Shown here piece after piece: positions 15,801 to 26,829 of a stretch of 52,500 nucleotides of DNA. Made by a program: the position numbers and the translations under genes. Source of the stretch: Sphaeroforma sirkka. Lineage: Eukaryota; Opisthokonta; Ichthyosporea; Ichthyophonida. The stretch spans positions 47,501 to 100,000 of the forward strand of contig LUCW03001579.1 in assembly GCA_001586965.3 (NCBI GenBank), written 5' to 3'. Each line of letters starts with the position of its first letter. The first letter of the stretch is position 1. The notes beneath the pieces were generated by a model. The model saw only the letters and a program-made list of their open reading frames with translations, was not told where the DNA came from and ran no database searches.

Positions 15801-18800
15801 GCATGTATATGTATATAGGTATAAATCAGTCTAAACCTCTAAAACAATATAGGTGTAGATTGGGCTCTAGCGTTTGGATGTGTACGTGTGTAAATGGGCG
15901 TATGATGTCCCGGATGTGACAGTTACTTGTCTCTTTATGTTCGTTTCAAAGAAAGACATCATGGATTTCATTATACTACTGGCACGCATAGCCTTTTAAA
16001 GGAGATAGAACACACATAGCCCCTGAAAAGGAGAGATAGGATGCTATGGAATACATTCTAGACGGAAACCCTATACCCTATACCCTAAATTGCACCCGCA
16101 CCTTATACAGAGCACGGATTCCCCATCATCCTCAAGGCTGCGTACGGCGGGGGTGGCCGAGGAATGCGTATTGTGCGTAACATGGCTGAGTTAGACGAGA
16201 ACTTCACTCGGGCTACCAGTGAAGCCCTGAGCGCCTTCGGAAACGGGGCCATGTTTATCGAGCGTTATCTGGAGAATCCCCGACATATCGAGGTGCAGAT
16301 CTTGGCTGATCACCATGGCAACGTGATGCACCTGTTTGAGCGCGATTGCTCCGTGCAGCGCCGTCACCAGAAGGTCGTGGAGATTGCGCCCGCGCCTAAT
16401 TTGGATGAGAAGGTAGGTTTTTGTTTAGGACCACTATCGTAAAATTTCGGTGCCGAGTATTTATGTGACACGCTTACCATCTGTGCGGTTGTGAGGATGA
16501 AAGTATTTCAGATCTGGAGATACTTATGCTGTATGCGTGCCTTCTACACACATACCGTGTGTGTTCTCGTAGTATACCTACAGCTCGCACTTAGCTAGTG
16601 AACTCCGATAGTGAATACGTTGGGTAATCTATCAGTATACATACAACTCGCACTCATGTATTGGACACGATGTAGGCCTCGTGCAATAACTACTACTCGC
16701 GCCTATCTATTGATCCGATCTCCAACCCAACACGCCTAGACTTGTTATGCACACAGCTTCATACATATACTACTTACATATCACAATCACATCAAACCCC
16801 CATATATCAACAACGTTGCAGGTTCGTGCAGCTCTGACCGCCGATGCCGTACGTCTGTGCCAACACGCTGGTTACGGTAACGCTGGTACAGTTGAGTTCC
16901 TGGTAGACGAAGATGGCAGTCACTACTTTATTGAAGTCAATGCCCGTTTGCAGGTCGAGCACACTGTCACGGAGGAGGTACGTATGCTGTGTGCATGAAG
17001 CGGATTTCTATTTATGTATATATGTGTATATGTGCGTGGGTGGATAGGATATGTAAATATGCATTGCGCAAGCGTCTGCATCTTAGTGCTGTATATATTT
17101 AGCGTCCTAGTTAGACGACGATGGTAGCCATTTCTTTATCGAAGTCAGTGCCCGTTCCAAGTCGAACATACCGCCTCGGAACAGGTACGGATGCTTGATA
17201 TATGAAGCCAATATTTTATTATTATTGTCTACAACCCTATGTAATCATATGCATATGATGGTTTGAATGCTATGTACTTTTTATCCATGTTGCAATATAC
17301 ACACACACACTGTCAGTGCATCGTCCTTTTATCCATGTGTATATACCCACCTTCTCTCTCATTCATCTTCTCCTTTCTCCCCCCCTCCACCCCCACCAAC
17401 ACACACACACACATCCTACATAGGTAACTGGCGTAGATCTGGTACAATCCCAGCTGCGCGTGGCTCAAGGTGAGACTCTCGAGCAACTGGGCCTTAGTCA
17501 AGAAAAAATGGGACTGTTGGGTGCAGCTATCCAATGCCGTGTGACTACCGAGGACCCGCAGAACGGTTTCCAGCCTGATACAGGACGTCTGGAAGTATTC
17601 CGCACTGGGGAAGGCATGGGTATCCGTCTCGATGCCGGTTCAGGTATGGTCATGGTAGTACGACTCGAGGGCTTATTTGTACTCGCATGAGGATATGATG
17701 GAAGTATGGATCAGTAAAGATGGGTAAGATGTGTACTTGGGAATTTGGTACGAGTGTTAAGGGTGCATGTAGTGTTTGTTTGTTTACCTGTTGTTTGTCT
17801 GCTGTGGTGGTGTGTCGGAAGTGTTCAGCGCTGGCGATCCGCCTCAATGTCTCAATGGTGAAGGTATTTTCCTATTGTAGGAGATTAGATTATGTGTATT
17901 TATGAGAAATTTCAGACTTGGATTTTAGTTATTTGTACTTGATATTCAAAGCTTGGATTATGTATATGTACTTGGTAATCAGTTAATAGATTCTGAGTGC
18001 TGTGAACTTTGCAAGCGTGGTGTGGCATCTGTGTAGGGTTTTTGTCTATTGTTTTCCCATATAGTTTTTCTGGAAGCGTTCCTACTGGTTATGATTTGGG
18101 TATTTGCCCCGGCGCTAGTTCAGAGGTATTGATCATGACATATGTGTACCTGGGGATCCGTTTATATATATTTTTGAGACATCTTTCTTGTATCGAGCTA
18201 TAACACATCCGGTCGAGTGCGTTGCATCAACATAACTAGGCAACCCACATATTGACGTTACACTCTAACATACATCAAATATATATTATATACATAGATT
18301 CTGATTCTTTCATTCCAAATTTATCGCCAAATGCAGGTTTCGCCGGTGCCAAAATCAGCCCGTACTATGATTCGCTACTGGTCAAGGTCACTGGACGCGC
18401 ACTGACACACCAGATGGCGTGTGCCAAGCTGGAGCGTGCACTCGATGAATTCCGCGTGCGAGGGGTCAAGACTAACATCCCGTTCCTGCTCAATGTGCTC
18501 AAGGACAACGACTTTGTGAACGGAGCCGTGACTACCCGTTTCATCGAGAACAAGCCTGAGTTGCTCAAGGTATGGCTGTTGCTGCGGTTGTGCTGATCTA
18601 CTATCTCCTGCACGCGTGATTTTGAGTGCTTACAAGTGTTTCCTCCAATTTGATGTTGTGCATGTGATGTTAGATCCTTATTTGTACTTCGCAATGGATT
18701 GTGTACGTGTGATGTTGGAATCTTTTCGTTAACTCCAATCCCTTCGTTATCACAGGTCAAGGCCGACGATCGCGCGCTTAAGCTGCTGCACTACTTGGCC

Positions 18801-19562
18801 GAGGTTAACTGTAACGGTCCCATGACTCCCCTGGGCAACAAGGAGGCCAAGATGACCAAAGTACCCCCAGTCATTCCCAGCACCACCGGCAGACCCCCTA
18901 AGGGACTAAAGCGTATGTATGTGTGTATGGTTTGATGGGTAATTATCACCACCGACATTGAAGGCTGTGGCTGCGACCGCAACAACGCCGTTCTCACAAG
19001 CATCGATTCCTTCAACCACGCAATTAAAATGACAAGCATGGACGCTACTTCGATCACATCGGTTAACCCAATGCACTTGCACACACTCGCACATCGTCAC
19101 ATCAAACTTTGTATCATCAACGTACACTCACAAACTACTAAATCGCAATGCAGAGCTCTAGATCTCGCACACCAATTCACACATGTCTAGCACTTATCGC
19201 AATGTACATGTGCACACATACACACACACACACGGAAACTATCTTGAACCCACAATGTGACAAATCACGGAATCAATAAGTATATATTGCTGCATTTCAA
19301 TACGCACACATACACAGAAATCCTCGACAAAGAGGGTCCCGAGGGCTTCGCCAAGGCCGTTCGTGCGGATAAGAAGCTGTTGCTAATGGACACCACCATG
19401 CGTGATGCTCACCAGAGTCTTCTAGCCACACGTGTACGTACGCGTGATATCCTCAAGATTGCGCCTTACACAGCCGAATCCATGAGCAACCTATACTCAC
19501 TCGAGAACTGGGGTGGTGCTACCTTTGATGTGGCCCTACGTTTCCTCAGGTGAGTTTCACGT

Positions 19563-19612
<50 letters not shown>

Positions 19613-21015
19613 GTATTTATATAGAGAACACGACTAACGTCCTTGGCATCGACCACAGAGAATGGAAAGTTGAATTGCTAGTCACGATATATAGACATTC
19701 AGCCACTCTGGCAACATCACAATACTATACGATACACATACTTGCACCTTATCTAGTATTGGCCTGTATTTTAAATGTACCCTTTTTTCTCCTTGTCCAT
19801 GGCATTGCATAGAGAGTGTCCTTGGGATCGACTCGACAGGATGCGTGAGAGTGTACCGAACATTCCGTTCCAGATGTTGCTGCGCGGGGCTAACGCTGTT
19901 GGATACACATCGTACCCTGACAATGTGGTTGAGAAGTTCTGCCGCATGTCTGTTGAGCATGGCATGGACATCTTTCGAGTCTTCGATTCCGTGAACTACC
20001 TACCTAACTTGCAGGTAAACATATAAATATTGTGTATGTCATAGAGATGTGGGTGATAATCACTCCCATTGTACGTAAATGAATGTATTTAGCACTTGCA
20101 GAATGTTTAGCCGAGAATTTCTGTTACATGTCTGTCTGCGTGCGCTGTTTCTTCTTCTCAGGTTTCATGCATGTGTATGCAAACTAGTAGGCATTTGTAT
20201 ATGACTGCACACACGCGTAGCTTATTTACATTTGGATTCCGCAGCCAAATATATCGTGCCAGGTGCATACGCAGACTTATACGTTCGGTACTGTAAAATA
20301 AGAATCCGCCTGTGCCCTACATACACACAAACACGCCAACGACACTATAACATTACCAATTCGATCTTGTTGATTTGTATCTCGTTATGTGGGCTAATTT
20401 TATCTTGACATGTGAAACTCACACAGCTTGGTGTGGATGCCGCTGGTGCTGCAGGAGGTGTGGTCGAAGGTGTTATGTCGTACACCGGAGATGTCTCAGA
20501 CCCACACCGCTACAAGTACAACCTAGACTACTACATGCAACTGGCTACTGATCTTAAGAAGACTGGTGCTCACGTACTGTGTGTCAAGGTATGGATATGG
20601 GACGCATGTGTATCGTATGCGTGCTATATGATATATATATATATATATATATGTGTGTTTTGTGTGTGTGATATAAATATATGTGTGTGTGTGGGCGTTT
20701 GTGTTCTTCCATTAGTAGGCTTCGTTCTGTACGCATGCATATATAAGTAGTATACTTCTTGGTGTAATACAAGCTGCACTAGCACACATCTCTTTTACAT
20801 ACTACCTTACTTATTCACCTATACGTTTCTGTACACCACCCAGGATATGGCTGGTCTGTTGAAGCCCGCCGCTGCCACTCTTTTGATTGGTTCTCTGCGC
20901 AAGGAGTTCCCTGACTGGCCAATTCACGTACACACTCACGACACCTCTGGTGCCGGTATGTATGTGTGGATATCCGTCATTTGTGTCTTTACATGTATGT
21001 ATAGGTGTTTGTTGG

Positions 21016-21060
<45 letters not shown>

Positions 21061-24000
21061 AATATCATGACTCGGTGAGTGACGTAACTAAATACCTGGC
21101 AGCTCTTCTCACACACTCCTCGACACAGCAGTTTCGGCTGTGTTGGCTGTTGTGTATACTAGTTTTGTTGCAATTGACTGTACTATGCCTCTATGGCGGA
21201 CGTATCCCTATAAATCGCCCTCGACACGCGTTGAACGCACTATTATCTCACCCTGTCCAGTGCATTTTGAGGTCAACAGACTCGTACCTTTCCACTATTT
21301 AACCCACCCGCGTCCAACACTATTCTACGCATCCTACTGCCCACAGGTACAACATACAATGCATACCTTTGCGCTATCAAACCACCCCAAATCCATTACT
21401 ATTTTACTACCTGCAGGCGTGGCGGCTATGCTAGCGGCGGCCCATGCTGGTGCTGATGTAGTCGACTGTGCGGTCGACTCTATGTCAGGCATGACCTCAC
21501 AGCCCTCAATGGGAGCCCTGGTGGCCTGTCTTCAGGGCACAGAACTAGATACCGAACTCGATCTGGAGAGAATCTCTAACATCGCGCTGTATTGGGAACA
21601 GGTGCGTGTGTGTGTTTGCATACAGTTAAGACCACAATGTTGCTGGTGGATTCTCTCTCAGGCTATTGTGTCTTTCTCGCTATATCTGTCGTATGTATTA
21701 TGTTTACAAAGGATCCATATGCATGCATTGTGATACATCATATATACACCATAGTTGATTGCATTGTCTTGTTTGCCAATGTCTCTCTAACCTATCCGTC
21801 CTATGTCTTCTCATGACTCTCTGTGCATGCCACCTCTCCTTTCTACACACAGGTGCGTGGCCAATACGCGCCCTTCGAGGCCACACAGACCATGAAGACC
21901 GGTAGTGCCGACGTATATCTGCACGAGATTCCCGGAGGACAGTACACCAACCTTCACTTCCAGGCCCATTCTCTGGGCTTGGCTCATCGCTGGAAGGAAA
22001 TCACACATGTATGTTTTTCTCTTTATATGTTCATTAATATATATATATATATATATATAGGACAAGTATTTATCAAGCTTGATTTCTGAATTCGCTACGT
22101 ACTCAATCTCAAGTGTCGAAGCCTCAACCTTCTTGTACATAATTGCCCATGCTCCTATATGATTCAGAGCACAGTGGCAGGCATATTTATATCTATTTAT
22201 TATATATATGTGTGTGTATGAACATATGCAGTATTGACCTTATTTCACATGGACTTAACATATTTCTTGTTCTCCATAGGCTTATCGCGAGGCCAATCTG
22301 CTCTTCGGAGACATCCCCAAGGTCACCCCTTCGTCCAAGGTGGTTGGTGATTTGGCTCAGTTCATGGTACAGAACAACCTGAACGCAGAAGATGTGATCG
22401 TACAAGGGCGCGAGCTCTCCTTCCCCAAATCGGTGGTCGAGTTCTTCCAGGGTCAACTGGGTAGGTCTTATAATGTCATATACATATCTATATTGCTATA
22501 TATATATACACGCATCTATATTGTTATATGCTCGTATTGTCATACTCATCTTTGTTGCACTTATGTAAGTATTTTGTGCACGCAAGTATTTGGTACACCT
22601 GCGAGAGAATAACGGGTAGCATGTATCTGGTAGTACACTCGGTCAGGTATTCCCCCTGAATCTTCACAAAGTATCAATATGTGGTTGGATATGTAGGTAT
22701 ATATATGTGCACAAGTAAGATATAAGAAGTGTGTAGTTGATATGTAAGGTATATATATACATGTGCAGAAGCATGTGTGGACTCAAAAAAAAACATCTAT
22801 TTACGGTTGATCGGCCATTTCTCCTAAACTTGAACAGACCCATTAGTGCCTACATACACACATCAACAAATGTATGCAATTTGTCACGTGCCACATCCTG
22901 GCGTACCACCTGGAGGTATTGGTTGATTAAAATACCACCACTCATTCAAGAATTTTATTACTCTTACCCCTCTCTCCTCGTCCCTATTTCAAAATTAAAA
23001 TCGCATACACACAATCTATTTTCACCTGTTAACTGACATATGTACATTTTTGCATGCCAATCCAGGCGTTCCTCCTGGAGGCTTCCCACAAGATCTGCAG
23101 AACAAGGTGCTCAAGGGCCTACCCTCGATCACCGGTCGTCCGGGCGAGTCAATGGCACCCTACGACTTCGAGAAGGCACAGGAAGACCTTCAGGCAGCGC
23201 ATCCCACCTTCGAAATCAAGGATACGGATGTTATGAGTCACGCACTATATCCTCAGGTATTGTCACGTTGCTTTTGAACGGGTATGATTGTGAGTTGAAT
23301 AGTAAGTCTGGGATTGTAGTATGCGCATTCAAGAAGGGAACAGATTTAAATTGCTTCATATATACGAGCATGACGGGGATTGTTTCGTTGACAAATTGTA
23401 GATAGAAATTTTAACCTCTCTGCTGAAGGAGAGGCATATGTAAGCACGTGCTAAACAATCTTAGTTTTCTGTACTGTATCTGATTGTCTGTACATACATA
23501 TAATCGCACACAAAATTCAAAGCAACACCATGCTCACTCACATTCATTTACAGGTATTCAATGAGTACGCTAGCTTCCGAAGCACATATGGCAACCTGAC
23601 ACCACTCCCCACACACAACTATCTCGGTGGCATGGATTTGGGCGAGACTGTGCACGTTGAGTTACGCAAGGGTTTCACCGTGCACATCTCCTATCTGGCT
23701 CAAGGAATGGTTGACACGTCTGGTATGTATATGTGTGTGTATATATATAAATATACCTGTTCAAGTTTTCTTGACTGTTGTGTTTAGTGAAATGACAGCA
23801 GATAAGTAAAACCCTGAGACTCTTGTGCCACAAGTACAAACTGTGTAGAATTCGTCGGACTGTTTTGTTTGCTAGCTGTAATTTAATCTGTAATATTGCA
23901 TGTATTCTCTGCGTATATCTCGACATAAGTTTAGTGAAAACTATGGGCTTCGGTTTCGATGTTTATTTAGACCTTCGCTTTCATATCTGTATCCTTGGTG

Positions 24001-24994
24001 ATACCCGCATGTTACATTGAGTGGATCATTTATTATCTTACGTACATATCTTTAATCCTATTTACAACCACCGCTAATACCAGCTTTTCAAATGCGCTTT
24101 CTTAATACTAATCATAGCTTCAACAAGTTGCTCATTGAATATCTTACTCACATACTTATATTCTTGGTGCTCGCCACAGGTTTCAAAGAGTTATTCTTCG
24201 AAGTCAACGGACAGCCCCGATCCCTATATGTTCAGGACAGACTTGAGGCAGCGTCTATGGGTCTCAAGCTCAGAGAGAAGGCCAACAAGGCTAACCAGGG
24301 AGAGGTTGGTGCACCAATGCCAGGTATGTCACTATAGAGACTCGTATGTATACTATATATTATTATTATTATTATTTTTATTATATGTATATATATATAT
24401 ATATGCACGGCCCATTTGTTTTGTCACGACACATGGGAATGCAGTGTACTGTGTCTTCGATTAAATACGCTAGTGTACACGTATAGGCCTCCTAGTACGA
24501 TTTAAGCTTTAGCATACCAATTCATCGAGATGTAGTGGACTAGATGCGATCATTGCATTATGTTCCACATATTGTATGACCTAACTGTTTGGCGACTTAA
24601 GTTTTTATCGGCTTGCTTCGATCAGTCGCATGTAGGCAAGCCCTTTACTGGCTGTTCCTGATGTAGATCTCTCTTGCTCATAGTCCACTTCTACAGATGA
24701 TTAATGGAATCACTGTTCACTGCCAAATTCCATTCTCGAAGCACATTGCACTTATCACTCGTGCTCACAACCTCCTTCTGCAATTGTTCGATGCGTGCAG
24801 GAAACATTATCGGTGTCAAGGCCGCGGTAGGACAAAAGGTGAAGAAGGACGATGCTCTTGTCATTATGTCTGCCATGAAAATGGAGACAGTTGTGGGTGC
24901 ACCCTGCAGCGGAACTGTGCAGAAGCTCTCCTGTGAGGTTGGAGACGACCTTGCTGGAGGCGATCTGCTGGTGGTCATCACCCCTGACGAATAG
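12871..24994 (+). CDS. PC: Pyruvate carboxylase, mitochondrial (complete, 19 exons)
   Basis: Biotin enzyme that makes oxaloacetate from pyruvate, bicarbonate and ATP, feeding the TCA cycle and gluconeogenesis. Exons: 12871-12980, 14328-14584, 15571-15777, 16111-16412, 16822-16977, 17424-17643, 18337-18569, 18756-18912, 19318-19549, 19813-20014, 20427-20588, 20844-20955, 21417-21601, 21853-22008, 22280-22460, 23066-23256, 23554-23722, 24180-24323, 24801-24994. Every junction is GT-AG and phase-consistent, giving 1189 aa against about 1180 usual. Exon 1 encodes an Arg/Ser-rich, acid-free leader ([20 protein letters not shown]) typical of matrix targeting. Domains in order: biotin carboxylase ([14 protein letters not shown]-grasp [27 protein letters not shown]), carboxyltransferase ([20 protein letters not shown], carbamylatable Lys746 in LCVKDMAG, metal-binding HTHDTSGAG), and biotin carrier ([10 protein letters not shown], biotinyl Lys about 1152). 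No catalytic residue is missing. Several introns hold decayed copies of adjacent exon edges. Confidence 0.96.
12966..13080 (+). repeat. Tandem copies of the exon-1 3' edge and donor of pyruvate carboxylase
   Basis: Exon 1 ends CATATAGCGATAA then GTATGTG. In the next 100 bases come CATATAGCAATAAGTAGGTA, ATTAGCGGTAAATAGGTATA and AAATAGCGATAGGTATGTAC. These are three further copies at about 35-40-bp spacing, each keeping a GTA-type donor. Confidence 0.85.
14038..14125 (+). other. Unused ATG in pyruvate carboxylase intron 1
   Basis: An ATG at 14104 starts [12 protein letters not shown] before a stop, which resembles a short leader. It cannot be spliced in frame to the next exon as simply as exon 1 at 12871, whose phase 2 donor fits exactly. 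An alternative 5' exon here is possible but unsupported. Confidence 0.2.
17095..17215 (+). repeat. Degenerate copy of pyruvate carboxylase exon 5 end inside the following intron
   Basis: The exon 5 end (16905-16977 plus donor) reads [19 protein letters not shown]. The copy, about 195 bases downstream, reads [15 protein letters not shown] before a one-base shift, and the GGAACAGGTACGGATGCT at its end matches GGAGGAGGTACGTATGCT of the real donor. The downstream intron bases ATGAAGC are duplicated too. Many differences are third-position-like, suggesting that it evolved from a coding copy. Confidence 0.9.
17813..18134 (+). repeat. Two degenerate copies of the exon 6 3' edge of pyruvate carboxylase
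   Basis: Exon 6 ends in the stretch coding [20 protein letters not shown]. About 18067-18132 aligns to it base for base with many substitutions (TCTGGAAGCGTTCCTACTGG against TCTGGAAGTATTCCGCACTG) and keeps GGTATT at the donor position. A weaker copy lies at 17813-17868 (GGAAGTGTTCAGCGCTGG, GATCCGCCTCAATG). Both are broken as coding sequence. Confidence 0.75.
19565..19610. repeat. (AT)n microsatellite in a pyruvate carboxylase intron
   Basis: A pure TA run starting 16 bases after the exon 9 donor. Similar short runs lie at about 20630-20652 and 21023-21057 in later introns of the gene. Confidence 0.9.
21270..21416 (+). repeat. Duplicated acceptor region before pyruvate carboxylase exon 13
   Basis: The 65 bases ending in the used acceptor CTACCTGCAG (21416) resemble the preceding stretch ending CTACTGCCCACAG at about 21346. 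Both share TACCTTT, ATC/ACCCACC-type pyrimidine blocks, CAACACTATT or CATTACTATT, and a final CAGG. It is a tandem copy of the acceptor side. Confidence 0.65.
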
Positions 24995-25700
24995 ATGGGA
25001 AGTGTTGTTATTGTTTATTATTTATCATCATGGAGTCTATACAGAGCTAACATTAGCATGTGTGTATACCTAGAAAGTCACATACCCGGGATCGACATAT
25101 CGAGTGGTGGTAGGCGAAAGACCTGTCTGCGTATTGTACCGTTTGTGGTACTGTTCAGACTTTCGCTGATGGTGATCTGCTGATATACTTCGTTACCCCT
25201 TCACGAGGAGTTGGGTAGTGGCATTATTATAGTTGGGTTCATACATAGTTATCAACAGTGTGTGTATACCTGGAGAGACACACGCTCAGAATTGAAACAT
25301 TAAATGAAAAGATTGAATACAACCAAAGTCTTGTGTGCACACTTGTCTAAAATTCAAGATTGGATCTACCATAATGGTGGTGATCTGCTGACTGTGTGGC
25401 AAGTAGTTGATTAGCAATATTAATATTAAAGTTTTTACGGAGCCAAGCATTGCATATCCATACATACAGATGTATTTGGGACGACGAATGCTCAAAATAA
25501 AATATTTCGAACACTTTAAATTTACAAACTTTACGAACAATTTCTGACATAAATTTGTATCAATCTAGTAAATAATATATTTATTTATTTTGTGTTGTAC
25601 GCTGTTTGGGGTAATATTGGAATCATACAGAGAAAACAGTAGCATGTGCATACATAAAGGCTGGTTTGACATACTCGGGAATTTATAGATTACCAATTAC
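24950..25700 (+). repeat. Tandem decayed copies of the pyruvate carboxylase 3' end and 3' flank
   Basis: The last codons and 3' flank (GGCGATCTGCTGGTGGTCAT, then a TAGCATGTGTGTATACCTAG block and CATACCCGGGATC) recur at 25166-25290 (GGTGATCTGCTGATATACTT, GTGTGTATACCTGGAGAGAC). They recur again in pieces at 25375-25400 (GGTGGTGATCTGCTGACTG) and 25610-25680 (TAGCATGTGCATACATAAAG, CATACTCGGGAAT). No copy preserves the reading frame. The same edge-duplication process seen in introns therefore also affected the gene's 3' end. Confidence 0.75.
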
Positions 25701-25712
25701 TACGATAGTTGT

Positions 25713-25934
25713 ATGGTGTTACTATGCGAGAATATATCCATTAGTGCATTGGTTAATGACTTTTTTTCTCGTATTAGTTTTCTTACAGAGAGCACACGTC
25801 GCTGGCTCTATCAAAACGACAAACATTCGATCGTTCGATGGCAGTCGCTACAATCTGAGGCAAAATACGAAGTGCATAATTTAATTTCGGACAGCAGTCT
25901 AAAATATTATGAGCGAGTAATAGAATCGCGATGA
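25713..25934 (+). CDS. Small ORF with histone H2B-like fold region, possibly a pseudogene
   Basis: 73 codons. From residue 10 the ORF aligns by eye to the second half of histone H2B. ISALVNDFFSRI matches the H2B block around V-N-D-I-F-E-R-I, an ESTRR follows where H2B has E-A-S-R, and the distance from there to the stop is the same as in H2B (about 64 residues). Conservation falls off toward the C-terminus, and the first half of H2B, including the basic tail, is absent from the upstream sequence, where stops occur. It could be a decayed histone fragment, a diverged 3' exon or coincidence. It lies beside duplicated pyruvate carboxylase 3' flank and has no visible partner exon. Confidence 0.3.
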   Translation: MVLLCENISISALVNDFFSRISFLTESTRRWLYQNDKHSIVRWQSLQSEAKYEVHNLISDSSLKYYERVIESR

Positions 25935-26395
25935 TGAACAATACCAGAATTTATTTCACGTCTACAATTGCAACATAGAAAAAACTGCGAAGATTGACTA
26001 AGTTCTTGTAGCGAGATCAATACACCAAGATGCACGGATCCATGATTCTAATGCGATCGACAGTCTACACCTTGCGCTGCGATCATTCTCCAGGCTACGA
26101 GAATGTCACAACTTCTTTTGGCAGGTGTGCTTGTGCGTGGGCGCCTCAGGATTACTACGAAGCGAACAGCGCGTGCTGCGTATGATAGGACCAGAGACAG
26201 GCTAGTTAACATGTGGCAGTCATGGTAGTGGTATAATCGAGTGTAACTGAGATGTCAATCCCCCCACCTTCAGTTGAGGTCTGAGGATGGCAACCGGTGG
26301 GATACCCATTCACTTACACAACAGATGTGCTTAGGAATATGGTCCTTTCCTGAGCTCATGCGCGCATCAGCTGTAGTGATCGGAGGCGTCACCGG
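25935..26395. other. Spacer, no supported gene
   Basis: Mixed-composition sequence between the H2B-like ORF and the minisatellite. ORFs on both strands cross into the minisatellite (26274-26636 plus, 26758-26270 minus) but show no recognisable domain outside the repeat. Confidence 0.5.
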
Positions 26396-26632
26396 GCGCT
26401 CTATAAGGACCAAGGCTACTAATAGACCAATCAAGGTTATCACTAGACCAGTCAAGGATATCAATAGACCAGTCAAGGCTATCAATAGACAGTCAAAGCT
26501 ACTAATAGACCAGCCAAGGCTACTACTAATAAACCAGTCAAGGTTATCAATAGACCAGTCAAGGTTATCAATCGGCCAGTCAAAGCTACTAATAGACCAG
26601 CCAAGACTACTAATAAACCAGTCTAGGCTAGG
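26396..26632 (+). repeat. 24-bp minisatellite (about 10 units)
   Basis: Units follow CTACTAATAGACCAGTCAAG or GTTATCAATAGACCAGTCAA with a 24-base period (one unit is 3 longer). Because 24 is a multiple of three, all units stay in one frame on each strand. The array reads as an 8-residue repeat, INRPVKAI-like on plus and DWSIDNL-like on minus. It ends about 200 bases beyond the stop of the Bir1 gene, whose transcript runs toward it. Confidence 0.95.
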
Positions 26633-26829
26633 GTAGGTAAATCTGCACTGTATCTCCACCTCAACGCCAAGCGTATAAATCGATTCCACAGAGATATGTC
26701 TACTGCTTGCTACGATCCGAATCCATTGCTGTACCTTTACGATACTTTCGAAGTACAATTCGTACAGACTTCCATTTGCATTCGTCTGATGAATATACTA
26801 ATTGCAGCCCAGTTGATACAACGGTGCGC

